A DNA stretch of 64,000 nt from JAMLJG01 sp035327585 (GTDB lineage: Bacteria > Verrucomicrobiota > Kiritimatiellia > CAIVKH01): NCBI GenBank assembly GCA_035327585.1, contig DAOLDD010000014.1:1-64000 (forward strand), given 5' to 3'. A program made the translations under genes and the position numbers. Positions 1 to 8,072 of this stretch are shown in pieces (within the stretch, counting starts at the first letter, position 1; each line of letters starts with the position of its first letter). Below the pieces are notes generated by a model that saw only the letters and a list, made by a program, of their open reading frames with translations, did not search any database and was not told where the DNA came from.

Positions 1-111
1 CATTTCATGCCGTCGGATTTGGGCCGACGGGATGCAATCCCGTCGCTACAACCAAATAGGATAAAACTTTTGAGAACCGCTACGGATCCTCCGGCGACGG
101 AGCGCCGGAGG
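1..111. repeat. Palindromic intergenic repeat, copy truncated by the window edge
   Basis: Bases 1-77, read on the minus strand, match the 111-bp palindromic element at 18253-18363 at most positions. They share the GTTGTAGCGACGGGAT core, the CCCGTCGGCCCAAATCCG arm and the TCTCAAAAGTTTTATCC-like end. Next to it, 88-96 and 103-111 form a perfect 9-bp stem (CCTCCGGCG/CGCCGGAGG) with a 6-nt loop. No protein is encoded here. The copy presumably continues upstream of the window. Confidence 0.75.
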
Positions 112-145
112 TACAACGATGTCAGGTCGATATATTCCGTAACGG

Positions 146-174
146 TTGATTTTGGATTCCGCTTTGTGTAATTT
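146..174 (+). promoter_or_regulatory. Promoter of vapBC-1, predicted leaderless start
   Basis: TTGATT at 146-151 and TAATTT at 169-174 are separated by exactly 17 bp, a good sigma-70-type pair. The ATG of the antitoxin is at 182, only 7 bases past the -10 box, so transcription should begin at or next to the start codon. The GGAAG at 176-180 sits too close to the ATG to work as a normal Shine-Dalgarno site. Confidence 0.55.
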
Positions 175-181
175 TGGAAGC

Positions 182-397
182 ATGAAAACCACTGTTGATA
201 TTCCGGAGAAAGAACTGCTGGATGCCATGCGGTTCACCGGCGCGAAGACGAAGAAGGACGCCGTCACGGAGGCGATCGCGGACTACAACCGGCGCCGGAG
301 GATGGCCCGGCTCGTTGAACATTCGGGCGCCTTCACCAGCATGAAGACCAATGAGGAAATCGAGGGCTTGGAAGAATTGGAAGACAGGCTTTCATGA
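182..397 (+). CDS. vapB: VapB-family antitoxin (ribbon-helix-helix type)
   Basis: A 71-residue protein starting MKTTVDIPEKELL, the N-terminal strand and helix typical of the VapB/DUF2191 class of ribbon-helix-helix antitoxins. An acidic C-terminal tail (NEEIEGLEELEDRLS) would wrap the toxin. In this family the N-terminal half dimerises and binds the operon operator while the tail neutralises the partner VapC RNase. Its last bases overlap the toxin start (ATGA at 394-397), so the two are translationally coupled. I chose the ATG at 182 because the RHH fold begins there and the promoter ends just upstream. An in-frame ATG at 146 lies inside the -35 box. The identification is firm at family level. 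Confidence 0.85.
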   Translation: MKTTVDIPEKELLDAMRFTGAKTKKDAVTEAIADYNRRRRMARLVEHSGAFTSMKTNEEIEGLEELEDRLS

Positions 398-762
398 TCC
401 TGATCGATACTTCGCTCTGGGTTCATCAAATGCGGCGAAAGGGCGACCCGGCCAAACGCCAGCGCGTCGAAAACCTGCTCCTATCGGGCGAAGCGGCTTG
501 GTGTCCAATGATTCGGCTGGAGCTATGGGCTGGCGTCGGCAACGACCGGGAGCGCGCGATCCTGAAGGAGTACGAGCAGGTTATCCCGGAATTTTCCATC
601 GACGACGAGGTCTGGCAGGAAGCCTGCGAGCTGGCGGAACGCTGCCGGCGCGCGGGCAAGACCGCGCCGGCAACCGACCTGCTCATCGCCGCCTGCGCCC
701 GCCGCCACAAAGTGGCCCTCGAACACGCCGACCGCCACTTCGATCTCCTCGGGAAGCTGTAG
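394..762 (+). CDS. vapC: VapC-family PIN-domain toxin ribonuclease
   Basis: A single 122-residue PIN domain. The acidic residues expected to hold Mg2+ are visible: D5 in MILIDTSLW, E43 in RLELWAG, D95 in PATDLLIA, and D113/D117 in HADRHFD. VapC toxins are Mg-dependent endoribonucleases, often cutting tRNA or rRNA, and are inhibited by the cognate VapB. The start overlaps vapB by 4 nt. It is complete and uninterrupted, so probably functional. The target cannot be told from sequence. It ends 12 bp before the 3' end of a convergent membrane-protein gene. Confidence 0.9.
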   Translation: MILIDTSLWVHQMRRKGDPAKRQRVENLLLSGEAAWCPMIRLELWAGVGNDRERAILKEYEQVIPEFSIDDEVWQEACELAERCRRAGKTAPATDLLIAACARRHKVALEHADRHFDLLGKL

Positions 763-774
763 CCAGACCCCGGA

Positions 775-1227
775 TTAATTGAGGCGGAACAGGAAGGCGA
801 TCAGGCTGCCCACGTAGCCGGTGAGGCCGATGCAGAGCAGCGCGAAGGCGATGTGGTACTTCAGCGTACGCGCGTTGCGGCGCAGGATCAGGTTGATCAG
901 CGACTCGTCCACGCTGGCGCCGCGCCACTGGGTTGCCCAACGCAACTGCAGCGGCCCGGCGAGAATCATCAGCGCCGAGCACAGAACAAAGAACAGCCCG
1001 TAGCCGATGCAGAATCGTGAAATCGGCCCGGAGGCGGCGATCGTCGGCCCGGAGAATCCCGTGATCGTCAACACCACGGCGACGAGGCTCAGCAGCATCG
1101 CGGAACGCTGTTGCAGCACGTCGTAGGCGTTGGTGACCCAGACAAGGATTTTCTCCCGGTTGTCTCCGTAGAGTTCCTTCAGATAGTCCAGTTCCTCAGC
1201 CGGCGCCAGTTTGCGATTCGGGTTCAT
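775..1227 (-). CDS. Small membrane protein of unknown function
   Basis: A 150-residue protein. I place the start at MNPNRKLAPAEELDYL (ATG at 1227) because the residues upstream of it are low-quality repeat DNA. A polar, acidic N-terminus and a helix (residues ~20-40) precede three hydrophobic stretches: LLSLVAVVLTITGF, FVLCSALMILAG and IAFALLCIGLTGYVGSLIAF. The overall shape of a soluble helix followed by paired TM segments resembles many small effector or accessory membrane proteins, but I recognise no family. It is the last minus-strand gene of the run and lies 55 bp beyond the glycosyltransferase. Whether it is co-transcribed with it is uncertain. Confidence 0.6.
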   Translation of the reverse strand: MNPNRKLAPAEELDYLKELYGDNREKILVWVTNAYDVLQQRSAMLLSLVAVVLTITGFSGPTIAASGPISRFCIGYGLFFVLCSALMILAGPLQLRWATQWRGASVDESLINLILRRNARTLKYHIAFALLCIGLTGYVGSLIAFLFRLN

Positions 1228-1282
1228 GGCGGGACAGTAGCAGATCCGGGCGGGATGCGCGATACGGGATGCGGGATGCGCT

Positions 1283-2896
1283 TCAGGAAGGTCTGCCGCC
1301 ACCGCCCTTCCCCGCGACCCAGAATTCCATTCGCTTCCCGAGCATCAGGCGGGTTTGCGCGTCGAGGGCGGGGATGGCGCTGAAGAAGAGCGTGATGAAT
1401 GGGATAAACAGCCATTCGAACGCGTGGCGGATGCGAACCAGGATCGGGCGGCGGGAGGGCGGACGCGGGACCAGCAACTGGCTCAGGATGATCGTGGTGA
1501 GCAGCGCGAGACCGGCCAGGTTGAAAATCAGCCCGCTAATGCGCGGTGCGGTGAAATACATGACCGTGCTGGAAAATTCGCGACCGGCGAACAGCGCGGG
1601 CAGCCAGTTGATGATCGACAGCATGAAGCCCCAGGTCGCCCACGCCACGAGGCCCTCGTACATCTTTAGGGTATGCCAGAATTTTTCGCGCCACGGGATG
1701 CGACGCGCCTGCAGGAATCCGCGCACGAGCAGCGGAAAATTTTCCGCGCCCCACGCCCAGCGGCGCTTCTGCTTGTAGAGCCCGCGCAGCGTGCGCGCCC
1801 AGTCGCGCTCGGCGACGATGTCCATGGACACGGTCGTGTACATCGGCACAACGCGATAGTCGCCTTCATAGTGCAGGTACGATTTCCAGAAAATCGCGCT
1901 GTCGTCGGAAATCATGTCGACCGGCCAGCCGCCAACTTCGTGGAGCGCCTGGAAACTCATGCTGTGGCTTGAAAACGTGACGAGCGTGTCAGGATTCGTC
2001 GCTTCGATGAGTTGGAAGAAGGACGAACCGACCTCCAGCACGCGCGCGAAGCCCGGCGCAGCCCAGATGTTGTTGTGGTAGACCGGGATCGGCTGATAGC
2101 TGGCTCGCGTGCGGTCGGGCTCCAAGCAGAAGTGATAGGTCAGGCAACTGATGTAGTGCGCGGGCACCACGGTGTCGGCGTCGAAGCAGGATGCGGTGAC
2201 GTGCGCGAACGGGATGCCGCGCGCGCGCAGCAGTTCAGCGGCGCGCCGGGCGGCAAACGTGGCATTCGCGCCCTTCACCCGCGCCTCGCCGGGCACGTCG
2301 GCGGGATGCAGCGCGACCTCGCAAGCCAGGAAGTGCGCGCGATACTGCTCCGCCAGCCGTTCCGCGTCGCGCCGCACCGCCTCCTCTGCGCGCGCCTCCA
2401 CCGCGAGCACGACCAGGATGCGGTCGGTCGGAAAATCCTGCTCCCGCAGGCTGCGCAAGCCGGGTTCGACAACGTCCGCCTGCTCCTTCACGATCGGGAT
2501 GATCACCACATGGTGGACGCATCCCGGATCAAGCGGTTTCACGCCCGCATCCCGCAGCGCACGCCAGCGTCCCCGGAATAACCAGCGCGACAGCGGTAGA
2601 TCCGGCGGCGGCGCACCTTCCGTCAACGCGGCGAGCCGGCGCGGCCAATCAGCGCGACGTTCCGCGCGCAACAGCGCATAGGAAAACACGAGGAAGATCG
2701 TCGAGTGGGCGAGCCGCAGCAGCCAGTAGAGATTAAATGCGATGACCAGCGCGGCGGCGGTCTGCGGCGCGCACAGGCCGAGCGTGAACATTCCCAGCAA
2801 CACCGTCCAACTGGTCGCCCCGGGCAGGATCTCGAGCAATCGCTGCCGACGCGCCTCCGCGCCCTCCAGCCCCGCCCTGCTGTACACGAAACTCAC
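1283..2896 (-). CDS. Membrane family-2 glycosyltransferase
   Basis: 537 residues. N-terminal hydrophobic segments (~29-75) are followed by a GT2 catalytic domain: VVIIPIVKEQ near 130, the DxD metal site in SCFDADTVV, an SDDSAIFWK acceptor-side motif, and QKRRWAWG, the QxxRW signature of membrane-bound GT2 enzymes. The C-terminus has about four more TM helices. Such proteins transfer sugars from nucleotide donors at the cytoplasmic face of the inner membrane. The start overlaps the stop of the upstream PEGA gene by 4 nt. Together with the adjacent Wzm/Wzt exporter this suggests a role in making or decorating the exported polysaccharide. The substrate is unknown. Confidence 0.85.
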   Translation of the reverse strand: MSFVYSRAGLEGAEARRQRLLEILPGATSWTVLLGMFTLGLCAPQTAAALVIAFNLYWLLRLAHSTIFLVFSYALLRAERRADWPRRLAALTEGAPPPDLPLSRWLFRGRWRALRDAGVKPLDPGCVHHVVIIPIVKEQADVVEPGLRSLREQDFPTDRILVVLAVEARAEEAVRRDAERLAEQYRAHFLACEVALHPADVPGEARVKGANATFAARRAAELLRARGIPFAHVTASCFDADTVVPAHYISCLTYHFCLEPDRTRASYQPIPVYHNNIWAAPGFARVLEVGSSFFQLIEATNPDTLVTFSSHSMSFQALHEVGGWPVDMISDDSAIFWKSYLHYEGDYRVVPMYTTVSMDIVAERDWARTLRGLYKQKRRWAWGAENFPLLVRGFLQARRIPWREKFWHTLKMYEGLVAWATWGFMLSIINWLPALFAGREFSSTVMYFTAPRISGLIFNLAGLALLTTIILSQLLVPRPPSRRPILVRIRHAFEWLFIPFITLFFSAIPALDAQTRLMLGKRMEFWVAGKGGGGRPS

Positions 2897-4206
2897 GGCG
2901 ACTCCTCCGCGGGTTGCGGCAACGGCAGCAGCGAACGCGGCGGCACCAGCGCCGTGCGCGCCAGATGCCGCGACTCGTCCAGCGCGTAGAGCTCCCCGCT
3001 GCGCGCATCAAACAGCAGCGCCCCATCGGCATGCGTTCGCCCGAGGAATCTCGGGGGCCCGCCGCCACCGCGTTCGAGGGCCAGCAGCCAGACCTGGCCG
3101 CCGGAGGTGAATGCGATGTGTGAGTCCTCGTAAGCCCAGACCGCCGCGTCGATGCGCGCCCCGTGTGCATACATCCACTCGGTCGTCCAGCCGGCGGCGT
3201 CGGACTCCCCCTCCTCCCGCCAGCGCAGCAGACCGAGGCGCCGGTCCTCGACCACCAGCCAGCGCTCCTCGTCCGCATCCGGCAAAACGGCGCACGCCCC
3301 ACGCGTGAGCAGATCGGGCGGCAGACGTGGGTCCGCCTCCTCCACCTCGCCGTCGCGTTCGACCCGTACCAGGGTTCCCGTGGCATCTATAATATGGAGG
3401 TCGCGCCGGTACACGGCAATCGCCTGGGCGGGCGGCGCGCAGTCGGGATACATCGCCAGGTCCTCCAGGTCGAGCCGGTGCACGCGTGCGCCGGTCCGTA
3501 CGTAGATTTCGTCGCGTGCACGCCGGTCCCACGCCACCTGATCCGGCGCAGCGGGGAACAGGCGCGTGATGTCGAGGGGCGCGTCCCGTTCCCGGTCCAG
3601 CGCAATCCAGAGATAGCGTTCGCCGCTGCCATCGTCGATGCGCAGCAGGAGCCGCGGACTGCGCGGCACGCGCCAGTGGTTCAGCACAACCGCGTCGCGC
3701 CACGGCGAGTCCGCCGGCAGCAACGGCCGCAACTTCGCGGTCTCCGCATCCAGAACGGCCCAATCCGATAGGCGGGTACCGCCGGCCAGCACGGCGTACG
3801 GACTGCCCGGCGTCGTGAAAAAATCGGACCATGCCTGCGCATCCACCCGGCGTGCCGGGCGGACGTCGGGCAGCAGCAGCACGCGATCGAGAACCGTTGC
3901 GCGCTCGGGCGCGACTGTCACCCGCTGCTGCCAGGGCTCATATCCGGCGCGCACGAGCCGCAATGCGTATTCGCCCGGCAACAGGTCGCGAATCACCGTG
4001 GGCGTGCGACGCGTGTAGCGGCTCGCACCGAGGAACACCTGGGCGTCGTCGGGCGTACTGTTGATGGAGACGAGGCCCGCCCGCACCAGACCGGGTCCCC
4101 CGTCGGGGTTATAGATGTACCCGAAGGCATACAGGATCGCGACCGGAGCCGCGACGAGGTATACGGCGAGGAATACGTAGAAAAAAAACTGGCGGATTGC
4201 GCGCAC
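2893..4206 (-). CDS. PEGA-domain membrane-anchored protein
   Basis: 437 residues. A single N-terminal TM anchor (FFFYVFLAVYLVAAPVAILYAFGYIY, given here only as residues ~7-32) is followed by a PEGA domain around 45-105: SINSTPDDAQVFLG, then LLPGEYALRLVRAGYEPW. The rest is a long region of repeated strand-like blocks (WVLDAE, YLWIALDRE, IHIIDATG-like) that looks like a beta-propeller or WD-type fold in the periplasm. PEGA modules occur in surface and S-layer-associated proteins and bind extracellular ligands or partners. The gene starts one base after the stop of the Wzt-like ATPase and overlaps the next glycosyltransferase, so it belongs to the polysaccharide export group. Its exact role is not known. 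Confidence 0.75.
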   Translation of the reverse strand: MRAIRQFFFYVFLAVYLVAAPVAILYAFGYIYNPDGGPGLVRAGLVSINSTPDDAQVFLGASRYTRRTPTVIRDLLPGEYALRLVRAGYEPWQQRVTVAPERATVLDRVLLLPDVRPARRVDAQAWSDFFTTPGSPYAVLAGGTRLSDWAVLDAETAKLRPLLPADSPWRDAVVLNHWRVPRSPRLLLRIDDGSGERYLWIALDRERDAPLDITRLFPAAPDQVAWDRRARDEIYVRTGARVHRLDLEDLAMYPDCAPPAQAIAVYRRDLHIIDATGTLVRVERDGEVEEADPRLPPDLLTRGACAVLPDADEERWLVVEDRRLGLLRWREEGESDAAGWTTEWMYAHGARIDAAVWAYEDSHIAFTSGGQVWLLALERGGGGPPRFLGRTHADGALLFDARSGELYALDESRHLARTALVPPRSLLPLPQPAEESP

Positions 4207-5394
4207 TTATCCCGCAGCCACGTCCCACCGGCAGGGCAGTTGGAACACGCCGTGAGCGGTGGATTCGTTTTTGACCGCGAACGGATACCAGTCCTCGCGG
4301 CGGTGATACTGCGTGGCGTGGTCCCAGGAATGGATCGCGAGCGAGAGGAAATATTTTCCCTCCATCAGCGTAAGCGGCTCAATCGTCAGCCGGACCACGC
4401 CCTCACCCTCCAGCGGAGGCACCGGCACCTCCATGATCTGGGTGTTCGTGCCGAAGATGAAAAACCCGTTGCCCGTCTTGATCGAAAAACCGAAGACCGC
4501 CTGCTCGACCCGCTTTCGCGCGCGGTAGCCGATCTCGACGGTCATGCGGCGTCCGGTGGTGAAGGTGCCGGTTTCCACGCCCGCGTCGTTCAGCAGGCGC
4601 ACGTCCGTATATTCGACGTCGCGCGTGCCGTGTTCCTCGACATTGAGGTGGCCGATGCGCGCCATGTAGGTCTTGAGGTAGGTCAGGATGACATCCGACG
4701 GGTCGCCCTGCGCGACGAGCCGCCCCTGGTGGATCAGCTTCACCTCGTCGCAGAACTGCTCGACGGAGACGAGGTCGTGCGTGACGAGCAGGATCGTCTT
4801 GCCGCGCTTCTGGAAGTCGCGGATGCGGTCGAAGCACTTCATCTGGAACGCGAGGTCGCCGACCGCGAGCACTTCGTCGACCAGCAGGATTTCCGGGTTC
4901 ATCTCGACGGCCACGGCGAAGCCGAGGCGCACATACATGCCGCTCGAATAATTCTTCACCGGCATGTCGATGAAGTCGCGCAAGCCGGAGAATTCGACGA
5001 TGTGGTCCATGCGCCGCGTCACATCCTCGCGCGGGATGCCGAGCACCGCGGCGTTCAGGTACACGTTTTCGCGGCCGGAGAGATCGGGGTGGAACCCCGC
5101 ACCGAGTTCGAGCAGCGACGAGATGGTGCCGTGCGTGCGCACCGCGCCGGTCGTCGGCGTGATCGTGCCCGCGATGAGGCCGAGCAGCGAGCTTTTGCCC
5201 GAGCCGTTCGGCCCGACCACGCCGACGCTCGCGCCGCGCAGCACATTAAACGACACCTCGCGCAGCGCCCAGAACAACTCCGCCTGCTCGCGCTTCCAAC
5301 CGCGCACCAGCAGATCGCGCAGCGAGGTTTTCGCCACGCCGCGCAGGCGGTAGCTTTTGCCGAGGTTTTCAACTTCGATGGCCGGTTGCGTCAT
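4207..5394 (-). CDS. wzt: Polysaccharide ABC exporter ATPase with Wzt-type C-terminal domain
   Basis: 395 residues from MTQPAIEVENLGKSY. The nucleotide-binding domain (~5-240) has Walker A GPNGSGKSSLLG, the ABC signature YSSGMYVRLGF, Walker B EILLVDEVLAVGD and the switch His in LLVTHD. A C-terminal beta-rich domain of about 150 residues (from ~250) matches the Wzt-C arrangement, which in O-antigen exporters recognises the non-reducing end of the finished polymer before export. That implies a capped polysaccharide substrate. The start at 5394 excludes a repeat-like in-frame extension (FHFRFRISDFGY) encoded by tandem GAAATC-type bases at 5402-5440. It pairs with the permease immediately upstream. 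Confidence 0.9.
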   Translation of the reverse strand: MTQPAIEVENLGKSYRLRGVAKTSLRDLLVRGWKREQAELFWALREVSFNVLRGASVGVVGPNGSGKSSLLGLIAGTITPTTGAVRTHGTISSLLELGAGFHPDLSGRENVYLNAAVLGIPREDVTRRMDHIVEFSGLRDFIDMPVKNYSSGMYVRLGFAVAVEMNPEILLVDEVLAVGDLAFQMKCFDRIRDFQKRGKTILLVTHDLVSVEQFCDEVKLIHQGRLVAQGDPSDVILTYLKTYMARIGHLNVEEHGTRDVEYTDVRLLNDAGVETGTFTTGRRMTVEIGYRARKRVEQAVFGFSIKTGNGFFIFGTNTQIMEVPVPPLEGEGVVRLTIEPLTLMEGKYFLSLAIHSWDHATQYHRREDWYPFAVKNESTAHGVFQLPCRWDVAAG

Positions 5395-5437
5395 GTCGAC
5401 ATATCCGAAATCTGAAATCCGAAATCTGAAATGAAAA

Positions 5438-6238
5438 TCATAGCAGGTCCGCGAAATCCTTTTGGAGCCGCTGGAACAGGCGGTACGCAAACACGAAGAA
5501 GACCCCGATCGCCGCCAGCGTCACGTACGCGGCGGTCTCCCACGGAAACACCGCGCCGCCGGTGATGACGCAGCGGTAACCGGTGATGATCACCGTCAGC
5601 GGGTTGAGCAGAAACACGTGCGGCGCCCACGGGTGCGCCTCGGCGTGGCGCGCGACGAAGTCGAGGTTGTACATCACCGGGCTGACGAAGAACCATGCGC
5701 TGAGCAGGATGCCGACGAGATGCTGTGCGTCGCGCACCACCACATTGAGCCCGGCGAGCAGCAGCGCGAGCGCGAGGTTGAACACGAGGTGCACGAGCAG
5801 GACCGCGGGCAACAGGAAAATCCACGGGCTGAACGACGCGCCGCTGTAGTGGAACAACACCGCGAGTAACGGGAACTGCACCAGCAGGCTCATCGCGTAG
5901 GTCGCGGCATTCGCCAGCGTGGCGGAGAGCGGCAGGATGACGCGCGGGAAATAGACCTTCTTCACGAGGTTCGCGCTGCCGGTGATGCTGGTGAGCCCGG
6001 CGTTGACGCACTGCACGGTGAACTGCCACGCGAAGACGCCGATGATGATGTCGGCCATCGGCACGCCGCGCCCGCCGAGCAACCGCAGGAAGACCATGTA
6101 GATGATCGCCATGAAGAGCGGAATGAGCACGCTCCAGAGAAAACCGAGCACTGAGCCGCGATAGCGCAGTTTCAGCTCCCGGGCGGCGAGGTTCAGCAGC
6201 AACTCGCGGTGCTGCGTGAAGGCGGCGCGCAGGCTCAT
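5438..6238 (-). CDS. wzm: Polysaccharide ABC exporter permease (Wzm-like, ABC-2 type)
   Basis: 266 residues with six hydrophobic segments and the ABC-2 permease hallmark LLNLAARELKLRYRGSVLGFLW at residues ~13-34, the amphipathic interface helix that contacts the ATPase. KKVYFPRVILPLS is also typical of Wzm/TagG/KpsM proteins. It forms the membrane channel that moves an undecaprenyl-linked polysaccharide from cytoplasm to periplasm, powered by the Wzt-like ATPase 43 bp downstream. Its ATG overlaps the stop of the GspM-like gene (6235-6238), so translation is coupled to a type II secretion component, which is an unusual neighbour. Confidence 0.9.
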   Translation of the reverse strand: MSLRAAFTQHRELLLNLAARELKLRYRGSVLGFLWSVLIPLFMAIIYMVFLRLLGGRGVPMADIIIGVFAWQFTVQCVNAGLTSITGSANLVKKVYFPRVILPLSATLANAATYAMSLLVQFPLLAVLFHYSGASFSPWIFLLPAVLLVHLVFNLALALLLAGLNVVVRDAQHLVGILLSAWFFVSPVMYNLDFVARHAEAHPWAPHVFLLNPLTVIITGYRCVITGGAVFPWETAAYVTLAAIGVFFVFAYRLFQRLQKDFADLL

Positions 6239-6735
6239 GATCCCGCGACCGGCGCGCGCACCAGCCCCTCCATCACCAAGGTCGCGCGGCCCCGGCCGGG
6301 TCCGCCGTCCTCCGCTGCGATCGTAATTTCCACGGCTCGCCAGGGGGCGGGCAGCGCGGCCAGCGTCGCCAGCGTTTCACCAAGTTCCACGAGATTCACG
6401 CGGTCGATGGTAACCTGAACCCGCTGCAGCGACCAGTCCGGCGTAATGCGTTCACGCTCGGCCTCGCGGACCTCGGTTTTCCAGGCGGGCCGCTGTTCAC
6501 GCAACCAGCCAGGCAGAGGCGGCGAGGCGCCCGCGCGCGTCGCGTAAGCCAGCGCATCCCGTTCGGCGGCACGACGGGCGGACTGGTCGCGCAGCGCGAT
6601 CCACTCCGCGTGTCGCCGCTCGATCTGGCGCAATCGCCCGGGCGTTTCCCGTACGGCGTAGACGGCGGCGCCGACGGCGAAAAGCGCCAGTGCAATCAGC
6701 GCGGCGGGCGCCAGCCAGGCGGGATTCCGGTTCAT
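6235..6735 (-). CDS. GspM/PilO-like type II secretion assembly protein
   Basis: 166 residues: a short cytoplasmic start, one TM helix (PAALIALALFAVGAAVYAV, ~10-28), a charged helical stretch that could form a coiled coil (~30-65), and a small periplasmic alpha/beta domain at the end (LVELGETLATLAALPAPWRAVEITI). This is the GspM/PilO plan; those proteins bind GspL/PilN and stabilise the inner-membrane assembly platform. Sequence identity to known GspM is not evident to me, so the call rests on architecture and on lying directly after gspK and gspL. It overlaps both neighbours by 4 nt. Confidence 0.65.
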   Translation of the reverse strand: MNRNPAWLAPAALIALALFAVGAAVYAVRETPGRLRQIERRHAEWIALRDQSARRAAERDALAYATRAGASPPLPGWLREQRPAWKTEVREAERERITPDWSLQRVQVTIDRVNLVELGETLATLAALPAPWRAVEITIAAEDGGPGRGRATLVMEGLVRAPVAGS

Positions 6736-8072
6736 CGCTCCCCCTGCAACGTAAAGTGCACCCGCTCATCCGCGCCCGCGTCGCGTCGCTCAAGTTCGAC
6801 GCGCCAGCCGGCGGTTCCCAAGGCCGACGCGAAGCGCTCGCCATCGTTCCAATCATTCGCCGTGCCGTGGAGGCGAAGCGCCGCACCCTGCGCGGTCAAC
6901 GCGTGGAAATGCAGCCCCAGCGTCCGCGCATCGCCCAACACCCGGGCGAGCACGGCGTCAGCGCCCGGTTCGCGATAGCGTGCGAACGAGGCCCAGCCCG
7001 CGGCCTCCCCGTCCAGCGCGCGTTGCGCGGCGAGCAGCTCCTGCCCGCGCGGCAGGCGATCCGTGCCCGCGGCCAGCCGCGCTTCCGCGACGAGCCGCTC
7101 CTGCCACAGCTCCTTCGCGTGCTCCAGGAGGGCCAGTCCGCTGAAGGACACCACCGCCAGCGCGGCGGCCGCGGCGGCCAGCGCCACCCCGAGCCCGCGG
7201 CGGCGGCCCTGCGCCAGGCGAACACCCAGCGGATGCGCCAGCGCGCCCTGCCGCAAATCGCCCTCCGCCTCGGCTCGCGTCAACAGACCGACGGCCAACG
7301 CGCGGGGCAGAAATTCAGCGGGCTCCTTGTGTACGATCGACTTTGGCACGCCACCCGGAAATATCTGCGCCGCGATAGCATCGCGAACGGCGGCACGCTC
7401 CGCCACGGGCCCGCACCAAACCACGTGACAAACCGCGCCCGGCGCCTGCTCCTGTTGCGCGCGCCACCAGAGGGCGAGACGCTGCCCCGCGGGCGAGCCG
7501 GGCGCCGCCAGTTCCTCCGCGCCCAGCCGCAGCCCCGTCGCCGAATCCAAGCCCTTGAACGATCCCGCCACCGCGCTGACCCGGGACCGCCCGAGATGCA
7601 CCAGCAGGCGGCGATGCTCACGGCCCAACGGCAACTCCGCCACGCTGTATCGCCACAACGCGACCGCCTCATGCTCCAGCGCCACCGGGTCGCATCCCGC
7701 CTCCCGCAGGCGATCGAGTTGCGCGACGACATCCTCGGTACGCGCGGCGACGGCCAGCGCCGCCACGCCGCCATCCGCCGTTCGCGCCGGTGACAGGAAG
7801 TCGTACTGGCAACTCTCCAGCGGGAACGGCAATTCAATGTCCAGCAACGACGGCAGGACCCGGCGCGCCTTTTCGACCGACGCGATCGGCGCGGTAAGTC
7901 GCCGCACGAAACCCGAAAATACCGGCATCGCGGCGGCCACCGGTGCGGCATCGCCCGGCGGGCCGGAAAGTCGGCGAAACTGGATGGCGCCGCGACGGCG
8001 GCTCGCCTCGACGAACGTCCATGCGCCGCCATCGAGATCCACGCCGCAAGCAATGGAACCGTAGCGCCCCAT
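6732..8072 (-). CDS. gspL: GspL-like protein (PilM-type actin fold plus PilN-like C-terminus)
   Basis: 446 residues from MGRYGSIACGVDLDGG. The N-terminal ~270 residues look like the actin/PilM-like cytoplasmic domain of GspL: an early GVDLDGG phosphate-loop-like turn and LLVHLGRSRVSAVAG in the middle. One TM helix lies near 302-322 (LGVALAAAAAALAVVSFSGL), followed by a coiled region and a periplasmic ferredoxin-like module (~385-446). GspL links the secretion ATPase GspE to the platform. The chosen start gives a one-base overlap with the stop of gspK (TGATG at 8070-8074). No gspE, gspF or gspD is in the window, so the rest of the system lies elsewhere. Confidence 0.75.
   Translation of the reverse strand: MGRYGSIACGVDLDGGAWTFVEASRRRGAIQFRRLSGPPGDAAPVAAAMPVFSGFVRRLTAPIASVEKARRVLPSLLDIELPFPLESCQYDFLSPARTADGGVAALAVAARTEDVVAQLDRLREAGCDPVALEHEAVALWRYSVAELPLGREHRRLLVHLGRSRVSAVAGSFKGLDSATGLRLGAEELAAPGSPAGQRLALWWRAQQEQAPGAVCHVVWCGPVAERAAVRDAIAAQIFPGGVPKSIVHKEPAEFLPRALAVGLLTRAEAEGDLRQGALAHPLGVRLAQGRRRGLGVALAAAAAALAVVSFSGLALLEHAKELWQERLVAEARLAAGTDRLPRGQELLAAQRALDGEAAGWASFARYREPGADAVLARVLGDARTLGLHFHALTAQGAALRLHGTANDWNDGERFASALGTAGWRVELERRDAGADERVHFTLQGER

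Noticed and set aside
5395..5490. N-terminal extension of the Wzt-like ATPase
   Set aside because: The extra residues are encoded by short tandem GAAATC-like repeats and overlap the end of the permease gene. The ABC domain begins right after the ATG at 5394.
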